From Chryseobacterium sp. Leaf201 (GTDB lineage Bacteria > Bacteroidota > Bacteroidia > Flavobacteriales > Weeksellaceae): a DNA stretch of 37,094 nucleotides. A program made the translations under genes and the position numbers. The notes beneath the pieces are model-generated. The model saw nothing but the letters and a program-made list of their open reading frames with translations. It had not been told where the DNA came from and searched no databases. Shown here in pieces: positions 1 to 6,621 of this stretch; position 1 is the stretch's first letter, and each line of letters opens with the position of its first letter. The stretch lies in assembly GCF_001421435.1 (NCBI RefSeq), contig NZ_LMKA01000097.1, forward strand, positions 1 through 37,094. The letters are read 5' to 3'.

Positions 1-6
1 TATCAA

Positions 7-273
7 TTATTTAATAATTCTTACTGAAGAACGTATTGTTCCTGAATAGCCTCCTAAATCTATCGTTATATACCATCTTCCTAAATTTGGAATTGAAACT
101 CTATAAGGAGATTGAGTTACATATCCTCCGTAATATTTATGATTTTTTCTATGTTTATAATTTGAAAAGTTTGAACTATCCATAAGTTTAACATTTGCAG
201 CAGTCCCTGCTAAAGTCACTTCAACTATTTCTCCACCGCTTAATTGTCCTAAATCATGTACTTGATATTTCAT
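7..273 (-). CDS. DUF1883 domain protein
   Basis: The 88-aa protein is one complete DUF1883-like domain. It opens with MKYQVHDLGQLSGGEIVEVTL and contains the family's recognisable NVKLMDSSNFSNYK, YYGGYVTQSPYRV and IDLGGYSGTIRSSVR stretches. From family knowledge, this small beta-rich domain occurs alone or N-terminal to TIR domains. Its biochemical role is unknown to me. The gene lies 18 bases downstream of the 125-aa gene on the same strand, so the two are probably co-transcribed. The stop codon is only 6 bases from the window edge, so any further operon member (for example a TIR protein) would be out of view. Base composition is much more AT-rich than the genes after position 1137, which suggests an acquired segment. 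No signal peptide or membrane segment is seen, so it is probably cytoplasmic. Confidence 0.85.
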   Translation of the reverse strand: MKYQVHDLGQLSGGEIVEVTLAGTAANVKLMDSSNFSNYKHRKNHKYYGGYVTQSPYRVSIPNLGRWYITIDLGGYSGTIRSSVRIIK

Positions 274-291
274 TAATTTTTATTTAAAGCA

Positions 292-669
292 TTAGTTCTT
301 TTCAATAGATGAAAAATTCTTAGGAAAATTTACAAAAATTAATTCGCAAAATCTTCCGAGATAATAACCTTCAAAATCTTTAACTTCCCCAGTGTAACTA
401 TCAAACTTAAAAACTTGTGATGTTAAATATTCATTGTTATTATCTTTTGTTAGTTTTATAACACCTTTTTGGCCCCATTGCCCAGTATGTTTTAAATATT
501 CTGTACCGTCTATTATTAATATTTCCCATGTGGATAACCTTCCATCATTAATAAGTTTTATAATTTCGTTTTTGAAATTAGTCGCATTTGATGTTTTGAA
601 CTTTAGTGTCATAATATTATTTTTCTCAAAAGTATATAACTTAACTTGTTGAAAATTATGGAAATCCAT
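292..669 (-). CDS. hypothetical protein, 125 aa, upstream of DUF1883 gene
   Basis: I do not recognise the family. The protein is soluble-looking, with aromatic and glycine motifs in the middle (WEILIIDGTEYLKHTGQWG, then KGVIKL) and a C-terminal EGYYLGRFCELIFVNF. This pattern fits a small compact beta-rich domain. The first ATG is at 669, but a second Met (MTLKFK, ATG at 610-612) could be the real start; no convincing Shine-Dalgarno separates them. The codons are very AT-rich, as in the DUF1883 gene that follows after 18 bases. The pair is probably one accessory transcription unit. An immunity-protein or defence-accessory role is possible but nothing in the sequence proves it. Confidence 0.6.
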   Translation of the reverse strand: MDFHNFQQVKLYTFEKNNIMTLKFKTSNATNFKNEIIKLINDGRLSTWEILIIDGTEYLKHTGQWGQKGVIKLTKDNNNEYLTSQVFKFDSYTGEVKDFEGYYLGRFCELIFVNFPKNFSSIEKN

Positions 670-925
670 AATTTTCTAAAAAAATAATTTAGTATGTAAG
701 CCTGAAGCTTGCAGCAATGAAATACAATAAGAAAATGTTAAATTTAAAAACAACCTCCTGCTGGTATGAGGATCATGCTCGTACTACAAAATAAAGCACA
801 GCATGAGCTTAAAGTTTGCGCTAACGGAGTACGATGTAGAAATCTATATATTCGAGACATCTCCTGCCAAAGCCACCCGAATTCTTCAAACTTCCCAAAC
901 AACCTCAAAACAAACCTCCCAACTC
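670..925. other. gene-free AT-rich spacer with possible degenerate REP-like sequence
   Basis: No credible gene is seen between the divergent 125-aa gene and the tandem repeat. It must hold the promoter of the minus-strand pair, but I find no clean TANNTTTG there. Around 770-860 the phrases GCTCGTACTAC and GCTAACGGAGTACGATGTAG resemble intergenic repeats that I associate from memory with Bacteroidetes RAYT-type elements. The similarity is unverified. Confidence 0.3.
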
Positions 926-1080
926 CTCCGTTTGTTTAAAACAACCCTGTTTGTAATCTCCGGAGGACTCCCGAAGTCTCCTGCAAGTTGCGGGAAAGCT
1001 CCGGAGGGCTCCGTTTATTTAAAACAACAGTGTTTGTGAGTTCCGGAGCACTCCGTTGGTTTAAAACAAGATTGTTTGCT
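926..1080. repeat. degenerate tandem repeat, period 41-42 bp, about 3.7 units
   Basis: Units start at about 926, 968, 1009 and 1051. Units 1, 3 and 4 share CTCCGTTTGTTTAAAACAA followed by a TGTTTG. The 8-bp palindrome CTCCGGAG recurs at 958-965 and 999-1006, and as TTCCGGAG at 1041-1048, that is every 41-42 bases. Unit 2 is diverged in its first half. The last unit ends in GATTGTTTGCT, which supplies the -33 TTG of the promoter in front of the DUF6261 gene. It is not a CRISPR array because the units are contiguous, without unique spacers. Confidence 0.75.
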
Positions 1081-1105
1081 ACCACAAAAGTTTTTTTTAT
1101 ATTTG
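1076..1105 (+). promoter_or_regulatory. flavobacterial promoter for the DUF6261 gene
   Basis: TTG at 1076-1078, a 19-base spacer, and a perfect -7 box TATATTTG at 1098-1105 match the flavobacterial TTG-N17-23-TANNTTTG consensus. The start codon lies 31 bases further on. The -33 element is part of the last tandem-repeat unit. Confidence 0.7.
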
Positions 1106-1136
1106 ATTTCTAATTCATTAATTAAAACACAAACAA

Positions 1137-1856
1137 ATGAAAATTGCACTCACTAAACTGAGCACCAAGGACCTTGCGACTCTGGCTCAAAGAATTATTT
1201 CGAACGCACAATCAGGTAAATATCCTGCCATTACCAACCATCCTCTTATTACGGCTTTACAGAATTCTTATACGCTGTATGATCAGGTGTATGCCAAGCA
1301 GGTTTACAGCGGAAAAGGGAAGGATGTATCAACAGCGGATGATGAAAGGGATATGGCCTATTCCAGTCTGAAGGCCTTCCTGAACGGATACCGGAAACTG
1401 CCCTCCGCAGCGAACCGCCAGGCAGCTGAAGATCTGTATGCGGTTTTTAAAAAGTTCGGGCTGGATGTTGACCGGTTAAGTTATTCTTCGCAGACCGCAC
1501 AGATGGGCAAGCTGATTGAGGAACTGGAAACTGCTGAAAACACGCAGAAAATTACCCTGCTGTCTCTTACTGCAGCATTTGCAGAAATGAAATCTAAGCA
1601 TGAAAATTTTGAGGTAATCTTTGCAGGCCAGGCAGAAGCCAATGCCGAACTCCGCCAGATGACCAGCGCAAGCGCCATCCGCAAAGATCTTGAAAAGAAC
1701 CTGAAATCTTACATCAATTTATTAACCGCCATGAAAGACGTTACCGGATGGGAGCTGTTCTATAACGATACCAATGAACTGGTAAAAGCGGCGAAAAATT
1801 CTTATCAGCAGAAAGCCGGCCGGGAAACAGAAACCGGATCATCCGGAAATGCTTAA
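1137..1856 (+). CDS. DUF6261 family protein
   Basis: The 239-aa protein matches my memory of DUF6261, a Bacteroidetes family of unknown function. Its features are the N-terminal MKIALTKLSTKDLATLAQR, then SGKGKDVSTADDERDMAY (about 58-75), FLNGYRKLPS, and a C-terminal half with the conserved AEANAELRQMTSASAIRKDLE. It is predicted to be all-alpha, with no signal peptide, transmembrane segment or catalytic motif visible, so it is probably a cytoplasmic helical bundle. The last 15 residues (RETETGSSGNA tail) look disordered. It has its own promoter at 1076-1105 fed by the tandem repeats and ends before a strong hairpin at 1899-1922, so it is monocistronic. Function unknown. Confidence 0.8.
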   Translation: MKIALTKLSTKDLATLAQRIISNAQSGKYPAITNHPLITALQNSYTLYDQVYAKQVYSGKGKDVSTADDERDMAYSSLKAFLNGYRKLPSAANRQAAEDLYAVFKKFGLDVDRLSYSSQTAQMGKLIEELETAENTQKITLLSLTAAFAEMKSKHENFEVIFAGQAEANAELRQMTSASAIRKDLEKNLKSYINLLTAMKDVTGWELFYNDTNELVKAAKNSYQQKAGRETETGSSGNA

Positions 1857-1898
1857 CCATCCGGTAAAAAATATTTCGACACCGTTGCTCATATCTTA

Positions 1899-1922
1899 CT
1901 CCCGCAGGCCTTCCTGCGGGAG
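1899..1922 (+). terminator. hairpin after DUF6261 gene
   Basis: A perfect 10-bp stem CTCCCGCAGG / CCTGCGGGAG with a 4-base CCTT loop lies 42 bases after the stop codon. No U-run follows (ATTATAGTT), so termination efficiency is uncertain. Confidence 0.6.
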
Positions 1923-1984
1923 ATTATAGTTAAAGGAAATCTAAACAAACTTATAAATGATGATACCTTGTATGATATATTTCC

Positions 1985-1992
1985 TATATTTG
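1985..1992 (+). promoter_or_regulatory. -7 box TATATTTG before the toxin-antitoxin operon
   Basis: A perfect TANNTTTG box lies 32 bases before the antitoxin ATG. The nearest TTG (1968-1970) is only 14 bases upstream, shorter than the usual 17-23, so the -33 element is weak or different. Confidence 0.5.
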
Positions 1993-2024
1993 TCTCATAA
2001 ACCGATACTTAAAAGCATGAGATA

Positions 2025-2372
2025 ATGATAGCAGAAATAGAAAAATACATCGAGATCCAGAACAATATAGATGAGGTCCTTAAAAATTCGCCTTTCAAAA
2101 TGTCATATATCATTGAGAAATCCGGAATTAAGAAACCTACATTCTTCAAGAAGCTGAAGGAAAAGAGATTTACGCCGGAGGAGCTTCTGGTAATTTCCAA
2201 AACCATAGAAGTGAAACCGTGGCGCAATGAAACCAAGGAAGAGACTCTGGAATCTTTGAGAAAAACTGAGCAGGATTTCAAAAATGGTAAAGGAATTCCG
2301 GGTGAAACTGTTTTAGAAGATATGAGAAAACGTATTGAAAAATATAAAGATGATGCGTTAAGAAATATCTGA
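2025..2372 (+). CDS. antitoxin with N-terminal HTH, RelB/ParD-like partner of RelE/ParE toxin
   Basis: A 115-aa protein. Residues about 15-62 form a helix-turn-helix-like segment (IIEKSGIKKPTFFKKLKEK, then FTPEELLVISKTI), fit for operator binding. The C-terminal part (ESLRKTEQDFKNGKGIPGE, then a helical ETVLEDMRKRIEKYK) resembles the toxin-neutralising tail of antitoxins whose neighbours are RelE/ParE toxins. The toxin reading frame starts with an ATG at 2353, inside the antitoxin's last codons, a 20-base overlap typical of translationally coupled TA pairs. The HTH suggests autorepression of the promoter near 1985. The start ATG at 2025 is the only good one. The toxin partner appears broken (see next entry), which would leave this as an orphan antitoxin. 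Confidence 0.7.
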   Translation: MIAEIEKYIEIQNNIDEVLKNSPFKMSYIIEKSGIKKPTFFKKLKEKRFTPEELLVISKTIEVKPWRNETKEETLESLRKTEQDFKNGKGIPGETVLEDMRKRIEKYKDDALRNI

Positions 2373-2649
2373 AAAAGCGCAACAGGATCTTTTAAATATA
2401 GAATCTTATCTTTTGGAAAAATGGTCAATTGATGTTTTGGAAGATTTCTTTGAGAAATTTAAAAAAGCAATTACTATTTTGCCTGATAAAAAAGTTATCT
2501 TCCAGAAGTATGAAGATACAAATTTTCATAAACTGCTTATAACAAAATACAATTCATTAATTTACAGTTATGAAGAAAACGTTTTATATATTCATAGAGT
2601 CCTTCAGAACTTTCAGGATCCGGACGAAAATTATCATGCTTTGAAATAA
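2353..2649 (+). pseudogene. RelE/ParE-like toxin with in-frame stop at codon 3
   Basis: Reading from the ATG at 2353 gives M-R-stop, then an unbroken frame: EISEKAQQDLLNIESYLLEK, WSIDVLEDFFEKFKKA, a central strand region, and a C-terminal SLIYSYEENVLYIHRVLQNF ending in QDP. This is the full RelE/ParE layout: a short N-terminal strand, two helices, then the beta-sheet with an Arg in its last strand and the terminal DP motif. Its length, 98 codons, is normal for the family. The TAA at 2359-2361 sits where a Tyr codon (TAT/TAC) would be expected. Without it the gene would overlap the antitoxin by 20 bases. The remaining in-frame start, TTG at 2413, would delete the first two structural elements. 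The toxin is therefore probably inactive, or made at low level from a non-ATG start such as ATA at 2365. Confidence 0.7.
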
Positions 2650-2659
2650 AAAATAAAAT

Positions 2660-3427
2660 ATGAAAAAAATAGGAATCATCGGCTGCGGCTGGCTCGGAAA
2701 CCACATTGCAGAACGGCTGGCAGACCGGTACGAAATTTTTGCAACTACCACGACACCGTCTAAAACAGGTGAGCTGGAATCTAAAGGTTATCATGTTACT
2801 TTGGCAAGTTTTCCGGATGAAGCGGATTCCGAAACAGAACCGTGGAACGCTGCACCGGATCTGGATGCCATCATTATTGGCGTTCCGTTTTCCGGGATAC
2901 GGGGAGCGCAGGTTCCGATGACGGGGAGGCGGGAAAACCTGCTGAAATTCATCGGGGATTACAGAGGGCAGATTTTCCTGATGAGCTCAACCGGAGTCTA
3001 TCCCCAGGCCGAAAAAGAATTTACGGAAGATGATCAGCCCGCTGCGGAGGTGGAAAGTGAACGTTTCATCTTAGGAAAATTCCCACAGGCCAATATCCTG
3101 AGACTGGCCGGATTAATGGGCGGTGACCGGCTTTTAAAGAATTATAATATTTCCGGACTGGATCAGCTGGTGAACCATATCCACTATGCAGATATCTGTT
3201 CGGTGATTGAGAAAATGCTGGAAAACCAGTCACAATCTAAAGTATACAATGTGGTGGCGCCTGTGCATCCCAACAAAGAGGAGGTGATCAATGCGCAGAA
3301 AGACCTTCCGTATTCGGGTGAACGTATCGCAGAAGGCAGAACCCTATCGCCTGCAAAATTAATTTCAGAGCTGGATTTTGAATTTCAGTATCCGGATCCG
3401 CGGTATTTTCACCTGGTGAATGCTTAA
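2660..3427 (+). CDS. NAD(P)-binding Rossmann protein, SDR/epimerase-like (YeeZ type)
   Basis: A 255-aa protein with an N-terminal Rossmann dinucleotide-binding loop GIIGCGWLGNHIA (residues 4-16, GxGxxG spacing) directly after the first beta-strand. Strand-4 and active-site-like region FLMSSTGVYP (about 110-119) is followed by FTEDDQPAAE and later RLAGLMG and NHIHYADIC, a layout typical of atypical or extended SDRs of the YeeZ/nucleoside-diphosphate-sugar epimerase-like group. The classical YxxxK of catalytic SDRs is not clear, so a specific reaction cannot be assigned. It is cytoplasmic with no membrane segment. It begins 10 bases after the broken toxin frame and could be read through from the TA promoter. 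A perfect hairpin terminates it at 3430-3457. Confidence 0.75.
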   Translation: MKKIGIIGCGWLGNHIAERLADRYEIFATTTTPSKTGELESKGYHVTLASFPDEADSETEPWNAAPDLDAIIIGVPFSGIRGAQVPMTGRRENLLKFIGDYRGQIFLMSSTGVYPQAEKEFTEDDQPAAEVESERFILGKFPQANILRLAGLMGGDRLLKNYNISGLDQLVNHIHYADICSVIEKMLENQSQSKVYNVVAPVHPNKEEVINAQKDLPYSGERIAEGRTLSPAKLISELDFEFQYPDPRYFHLVNA

Positions 3428-3429
3428 AA

Positions 3430-3461
3430 AATAAACCTGCTGTTGGGCAGGTTTATTCTTT
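3430..3461 (+). terminator. intrinsic terminator after the Rossmann-protein gene
   Basis: A perfect 11-bp stem AATAAACCTGC / GCAGGTTTATT with a 6-base loop (TGTTGG) starts two bases after the stop codon and is followed by CTTTT. Confidence 0.85.
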
Positions 3462-3485
3462 TATTATGTCGGAGACTTTTATATT

Positions 3486-3528
3486 CCCGCAGATTCCACA
3501 GATTTTTATGGGAATTTAATCTGCCGGG
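3486..3528. repeat. small intergenic element with inverted ends
   Basis: CCCGCAGATT (3486-3495) is mirrored by AATCTGCCGGG (3518-3528), differing by one inserted C. The interior is AT-rich. This looks like a short palindromic intergenic repeat of the kind scattered in Chryseobacterium genomes, and it could fold as a hairpin in RNA from either side. It sits between convergent genes. Confidence 0.4.
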
Positions 3529-3592
3529 GCTGAGAAATTCAGCATGGTTTATTTAAACCGGTCTTTCCGTTTTATTTTTACAGGCAGGTGAA

Positions 3593-4396
3593 TCAGGTTA
3601 TTGATCTTCTATGTGCTGCCATTTTTTCATATTCCGACTGGATGAGTTCTTTACCGTAGACTTTTTCCAGCCGTCTTATGGTAAAATGCCCTTTGGCCAT
3701 ATCCTGGAAATGATTGATGAAAATGGTATTAACGATGGCTCCGCCCGCTGCACCGATGGCAGGAATGGCCTGGGCTGCCACTTTTTCCGTTACCTGGATA
3801 TTAAACCGCGATGCAATTTTCACGACCAGTTTTACCAGCTGGGGCGCGCTTTTATCTGCCACCGCATTTTTTGTGATAAACTCAGCCGCGCTGCCCACCG
3901 ATTTTGATAAGGCTGCCCTGACGGTAAAATAACCGCTTTCGGTGGCATCATCGGACTGGCTTTTACCGCCCAGGGCAAAAACTTCAAGACAGGCCAGTTT
4001 CGTAGCCGGATCATTGATGGATTCGCCTTCGCTGCGTGCAATGTCAATAATGGAGCGCAGCATAATGGTTGTGGAAAGGGGAAGTTCAATAGCAAGCGCC
4101 GGAAGACCGAAAAAACCGCCGATGGCACCGGATGAAGCAACGCCTATTTTATGCCATAAGTTTGAAGCTTTGGAATTTGGTGACTCTTTCATGGTCAGCA
4201 CCGCGGCATCAGCTGCTTTCAGCAAAGCGGTTTTTGTAATTTCGCCTATTTTTCCGTTCCAGCTGGCCGGGAGGCGTTCCAGTCCTTTTTCAATAGGGGA
4301 GCCGATAAGGTTTGTTATTTTGGCGGCTATTCCGGGGTTTTCCAGAATCTGCATGGCCGTGAATAATTCCTGGTGATGATCTGCGGATATGTTCAT
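3593..4396 (-). CDS. EcsC family protein
   Basis: The 267-aa protein has the EcsC-family core: a hydrophobic GAIGGFFGLPALAIELPLST (about 91-110) followed by TIMLRSIIDIARSEGE, then LACLEVFALGG, and a second hydrophobic stretch AIPAIGAAGGAIVNTIFINH (about 213-232) with the terminal helix ending KVYGKELI. EcsC was named for a protein in the Bacillus Ecs transporter locus, but its molecular function is unsettled. The two glycine/alanine-rich hydrophobic segments suggest membrane association without a signal peptide. No Ecs-type ABC transporter genes are nearby. It is convergent with the preceding gene, and the start ATG at 4396 has no strong Shine-Dalgarno sequence, as usual in this phylum. Confidence 0.8.
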   Translation of the reverse strand: MNISADHHQELFTAMQILENPGIAAKITNLIGSPIEKGLERLPASWNGKIGEITKTALLKAADAAVLTMKESPNSKASNLWHKIGVASSGAIGGFFGLPALAIELPLSTTIMLRSIIDIARSEGESINDPATKLACLEVFALGGKSQSDDATESGYFTVRAALSKSVGSAAEFITKNAVADKSAPQLVKLVVKIASRFNIQVTEKVAAQAIPAIGAAGGAIVNTIFINHFQDMAKGHFTIRRLEKVYGKELIQSEYEKMAAHRRSIT

Positions 4397-4423
4397 GATC
4401 TGATAATTGGTAATAAATATTGA

Positions 4424-4735
4424 TTAATAATGTAATGTGGATCTTAATGATTTATATAGCGAACCGCCGGCCCGGATGAAGTTCCGAAAGAATTTTATAT
4501 CGGGAATCCTATTCTGGGTATCCGGATAGGTTCTCAGTCTATTTTCCTCTGTATGGCGGAAAACATCTGAACGGACGTATGGCGTTTTAAAATGCACGGC
4601 GGGTAACAGTATAATTGTAAGCTTAAAAATACGGAACATTTTTAAAAAACGGCCTACCACTTTTATCATTTCATTTATTCCCTGTTTTTGCTTCTTTTTC
4701 AGCCCGGAATATTTTTTAGTTAGGAAGTTAATCAT
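4424..4735 (-). CDS. possible small basic protein, unrecognised
   Basis: This is a 103-codon open frame with ATG at 4735, between EcsC and hsp20, where no other gene is seen. The translation is very basic (KKYSGLKKKQKQG near the N-terminus) with one hydrophobic patch around residues 35-48 (MFRIFKLTIILLPA), then a polar C-terminus. I know no homologue, and codon composition is not convincingly coding. It may be real, because the region is otherwise about 490 bases of unexplained sequence and it points away from the TGTCA half-sites, or it may be chance. Treat as a weak candidate. Confidence 0.25.
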   Translation of the reverse strand: MINFLTKKYSGLKKKQKQGINEMIKVVGRFLKMFRIFKLTIILLPAVHFKTPYVRSDVFRHTEENRLRTYPDTQNRIPDIKFFRNFIRAGGSLYKSLRSTLHY

Positions 4736-4736
4736 C

Positions 4737-4793
4737 TGTCAGTTAAGTATATCATGTCATATCTTCAGTGACAATTTTTCATTTTGGGTGACA
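4737..4793. promoter_or_regulatory. nested TGTCA/TGACA half-sites upstream of hsp20
   Basis: TGTCA occurs at 4737-4741 and 4755-4759, and its reverse complement TGACA at 4769-4773 and 4789-4793. The inner pair forms an inverted repeat with a 9-base gap and the outer pair encloses it. The right-hand sites are embedded in a longer direct repeat, GTGACAATTTTTC (4768-4780) and GTGACAGATTTTC (4788-4800). This looks like a regulator-binding region for hsp20 and/or the minus-strand frame ending at 4735. Confidence 0.45.
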
Positions 4794-4883
4794 GATTTTC
4801 ACGCTCCGGCATGTGGCATATTGTTTGAAAATATTCAGATGAGTTCATTAAAATTATGTTTAACCTTTTAAAATTCGTTTGTT

Positions 4884-5339
4884 ATGTCAATCGTAAAAAG
4901 AAACAGCGGCAGCATGCTCCCTGCCAGTCCACGCGCACTGTTCGATGACTTTTTCAGCCGCGAACTTTTTAACTGGGGCAATACTAATTTTTCTTCCACT
5001 TTAACCACCGTTCCTTCGGTGAACATCATGGAAAATACTGATCATTTTGAAGTGGAAGTAGCCGCACCGGGAATGGAGAAAAAAGATTTCCAGATCACCC
5101 TTGAAGGCAACCTTCTGACCATTTCATCTTCCCGAAAGAATGAAACGGAGAAAACCAAAGACCGCTATACCCGTAAGGAATTCAGCTACCAGTCTTTCCG
5201 GCGAAGCTTTGAGCTGGCCAAGGATGTGGTGGATGAAGAGCATATTGAAGCAAAATATGAGAACGGCGTTCTGAAGCTCACCATCCCTAAAACGGAGAAA
5301 GCGAAGAAACAGGCACCCCGCCTGATCGAAATTCAATAA
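4884..5339 (+). CDS. Hsp20/alpha-crystallin small heat-shock protein
   Basis: A 151-aa protein, normal length for bacterial Hsp20. The N-terminal arm contains LFDDFFSRELFNWG. The alpha-crystallin domain runs from about residue 46 (PSVNIMENTDHFEVEVAAPG) through KKDFQITLEGNLLTISS to the family signature YENGVLKLTIPK (about 129-140), with a basic C-terminal extension. It acts as an ATP-independent holdase that keeps unfolding proteins soluble in the cytoplasm. It is monocistronic: a 13-bp hairpin terminator follows at 5356-5384. A -7-like box TATGTTTA (4855-4862) lies 22 bases before the start, downstream of the TGTCA half-site array, which may provide stress control. The DnaJ-like gene at 36100 is not linked. 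Confidence 0.92.
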   Translation: MSIVKRNSGSMLPASPRALFDDFFSRELFNWGNTNFSSTLTTVPSVNIMENTDHFEVEVAAPGMEKKDFQITLEGNLLTISSSRKNETEKTKDRYTRKEFSYQSFRRSFELAKDVVDEEHIEAKYENGVLKLTIPKTEKAKKQAPRLIEIQ

Positions 5340-5355
5340 TACAATGACTTTACTG

Positions 5356-5390
5356 CAATTGGTTTTCCCCAGGAAAACCAATTGTTATTT
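5356..5390 (+). terminator. intrinsic terminator after hsp20
   Basis: A perfect 13-bp stem CAATTGGTTTTCC / GGAAAACCAATTG with a CCA loop is followed by TTATTT. It separates hsp20 from the antiporter gene. Confidence 0.85.
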
Positions 5391-5445
5391 CGTGATGTTT
5401 TGTTTAATCTCTGAATGTATTTTAAAGATCAAATAACCGTATTAT

Positions 5446-6621
5446 ATGGATACATTACTTTTATCGGTATCTGTTCTGTGCCTTACCACCACCGGACTGA
5501 TCTTCCTGCTGAAAAAGTTCCGGCAGCCTTATCTTATTGCCTATATCATAGCCGGGATTTTATTGGGCCCGTACGTCCTGAAAGTATTTACCGAAATCCA
5601 TCAGATTGAAGTAATCGGTGAAATGGGGATTCTCCTTCTGATGTTTTTTCTCGGGATGGAAATCAATATCCCGAACCATCACAGCCTGGTTATAAAACCG
5701 CTGATTGCCCAGGGAATCAAGATCCTGCTCAGCCTCGCATTTGCCTTCCTTATCGGGCATTTCATCGGCCTTGAATTCAGGAGTACGATCCTTGTGGCCA
5801 TATTATTTACTTTTAACAGTACGGCAGTTGTGAGTGAATTTCTTAAAAAGCACAATACCCTTCATACCGCTTTCGGGGTTACTATTCTTAATATTTTGAT
5901 TGTGCAGGATCTGCTGCTCGCGCCTGTCCTAACGCTGCTCAAAGCCTGGAGTGGGGAAGAGGCCCGGTTATGGAATATGGTTTTGCCGGTTCTTTTCAGT
6001 GTGGCGGTTTTCCTGCTGTTTAAGAAAATAAGGAATGCCCAGGAGATCAGGATGCCGAAGTTTTTTGCCAGTATTGAAAACGACCATGACCTGCAGGTAT
6101 TTACCGGGCTGCTGATCTGTCTGGGATTCGGGCTGCTTGCTGAATTCATCGGGCTGAGCAGCGCACTGGGAAGCTTTGTGGCGGGAGTGATGGTAGGACG
6201 GCTGAAAATGCTGAACTGGCTGGAGCATTCGCTGGTTCCGTTCAAGGTTTTTTTCATCACGCTGTTTTTCATATCGGTTGGGCTGAGGCTGGACCTTGCG
6301 TATTTCTATCAGCATTATGAAATCATCCTTCTCGGGACCTTGTTTGTGTTGATCAGCAACAGCCTGATGTCTGCCATTGTTTTCAGGATATTGCGGTACA
6401 GTTGGAAAGACAGCTGGTACGGCGGGGCCTTACTGTCGCAGACCGGGGAATTCGGAATCCTTGCTTTGGCCATTGCCTATAAAACAGAGATTATTCCTTA
6501 TGACCTTTACAAAGCCGGGTTGTGCATCACCTGTCTTTCCCTGTTGTTGTCAACGGTATGGATTACGGTTTTTAAATCGATGACGGATAAACGGTACTCA
6601 GGACGGCATTCTTTAGGCTGA
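5446..6621 (+). CDS. CPA2-type cation:proton antiporter (KefB/KefC-like membrane domain)
   Basis: A 391-aa integral membrane protein with about 12 hydrophobic segments over its whole length. The N-terminus LKKFRQPYLIAYIIAGILLGP is the KefB/NapA signature (helix 1-2 hairpin ending in GILLGP), followed by EMGILLLMFFLGMEIN and later LAEFIGLSSALGSFVAGVMVG. It should exchange K+ or Na+ for protons across the inner membrane. KefB/KefC proteins carry a cytosolic TrkA-N/RCK domain after the membrane part. Here the protein stops shortly after the last helix, so ligand gating by glutathione adducts or NAD(H) is not expected from this chain. The gene follows the hsp20 terminator and has no downstream partner; the next gene starts 161 bases later. 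Confidence 0.85.
   Translation: MDTLLLSVSVLCLTTTGLIFLLKKFRQPYLIAYIIAGILLGPYVLKVFTEIHQIEVIGEMGILLLMFFLGMEINIPNHHSLVIKPLIAQGIKILLSLAFAFLIGHFIGLEFRSTILVAILFTFNSTAVVSEFLKKHNTLHTAFGVTILNILIVQDLLLAPVLTLLKAWSGEEARLWNMVLPVLFSVAVFLLFKKIRNAQEIRMPKFFASIENDHDLQVFTGLLICLGFGLLAEFIGLSSALGSFVAGVMVGRLKMLNWLEHSLVPFKVFFITLFFISVGLRLDLAYFYQHYEIILLGTLFVLISNSLMSAIVFRILRYSWKDSWYGGALLSQTGEFGILALAIAYKTEIIPYDLYKAGLCITCLSLLLSTVWITVFKSMTDKRYSGRHSLG

Noticed and set aside
434..652. 72-codon plus-strand frame
   Set aside because: Antisense shadow of the 125-aa minus-strand gene, which has the better protein-like sequence.
803..1039. 78-codon plus-strand frame across the spacer and tandem repeat
   Set aside because: Its C-terminal half is only the translation of the 42-bp repeat and its N-terminal half has no protein-like composition; no promoter or homologue is evident.
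926..1080. CRISPR array
   Set aside because: Units are directly contiguous with diverged copies; there are no unique spacers of constant length and no cas genes.
3611..4376. Three plus-strand frames inside the EcsC gene
   Set aside because: Antisense shadows; EcsC family motifs are clear on the minus strand.
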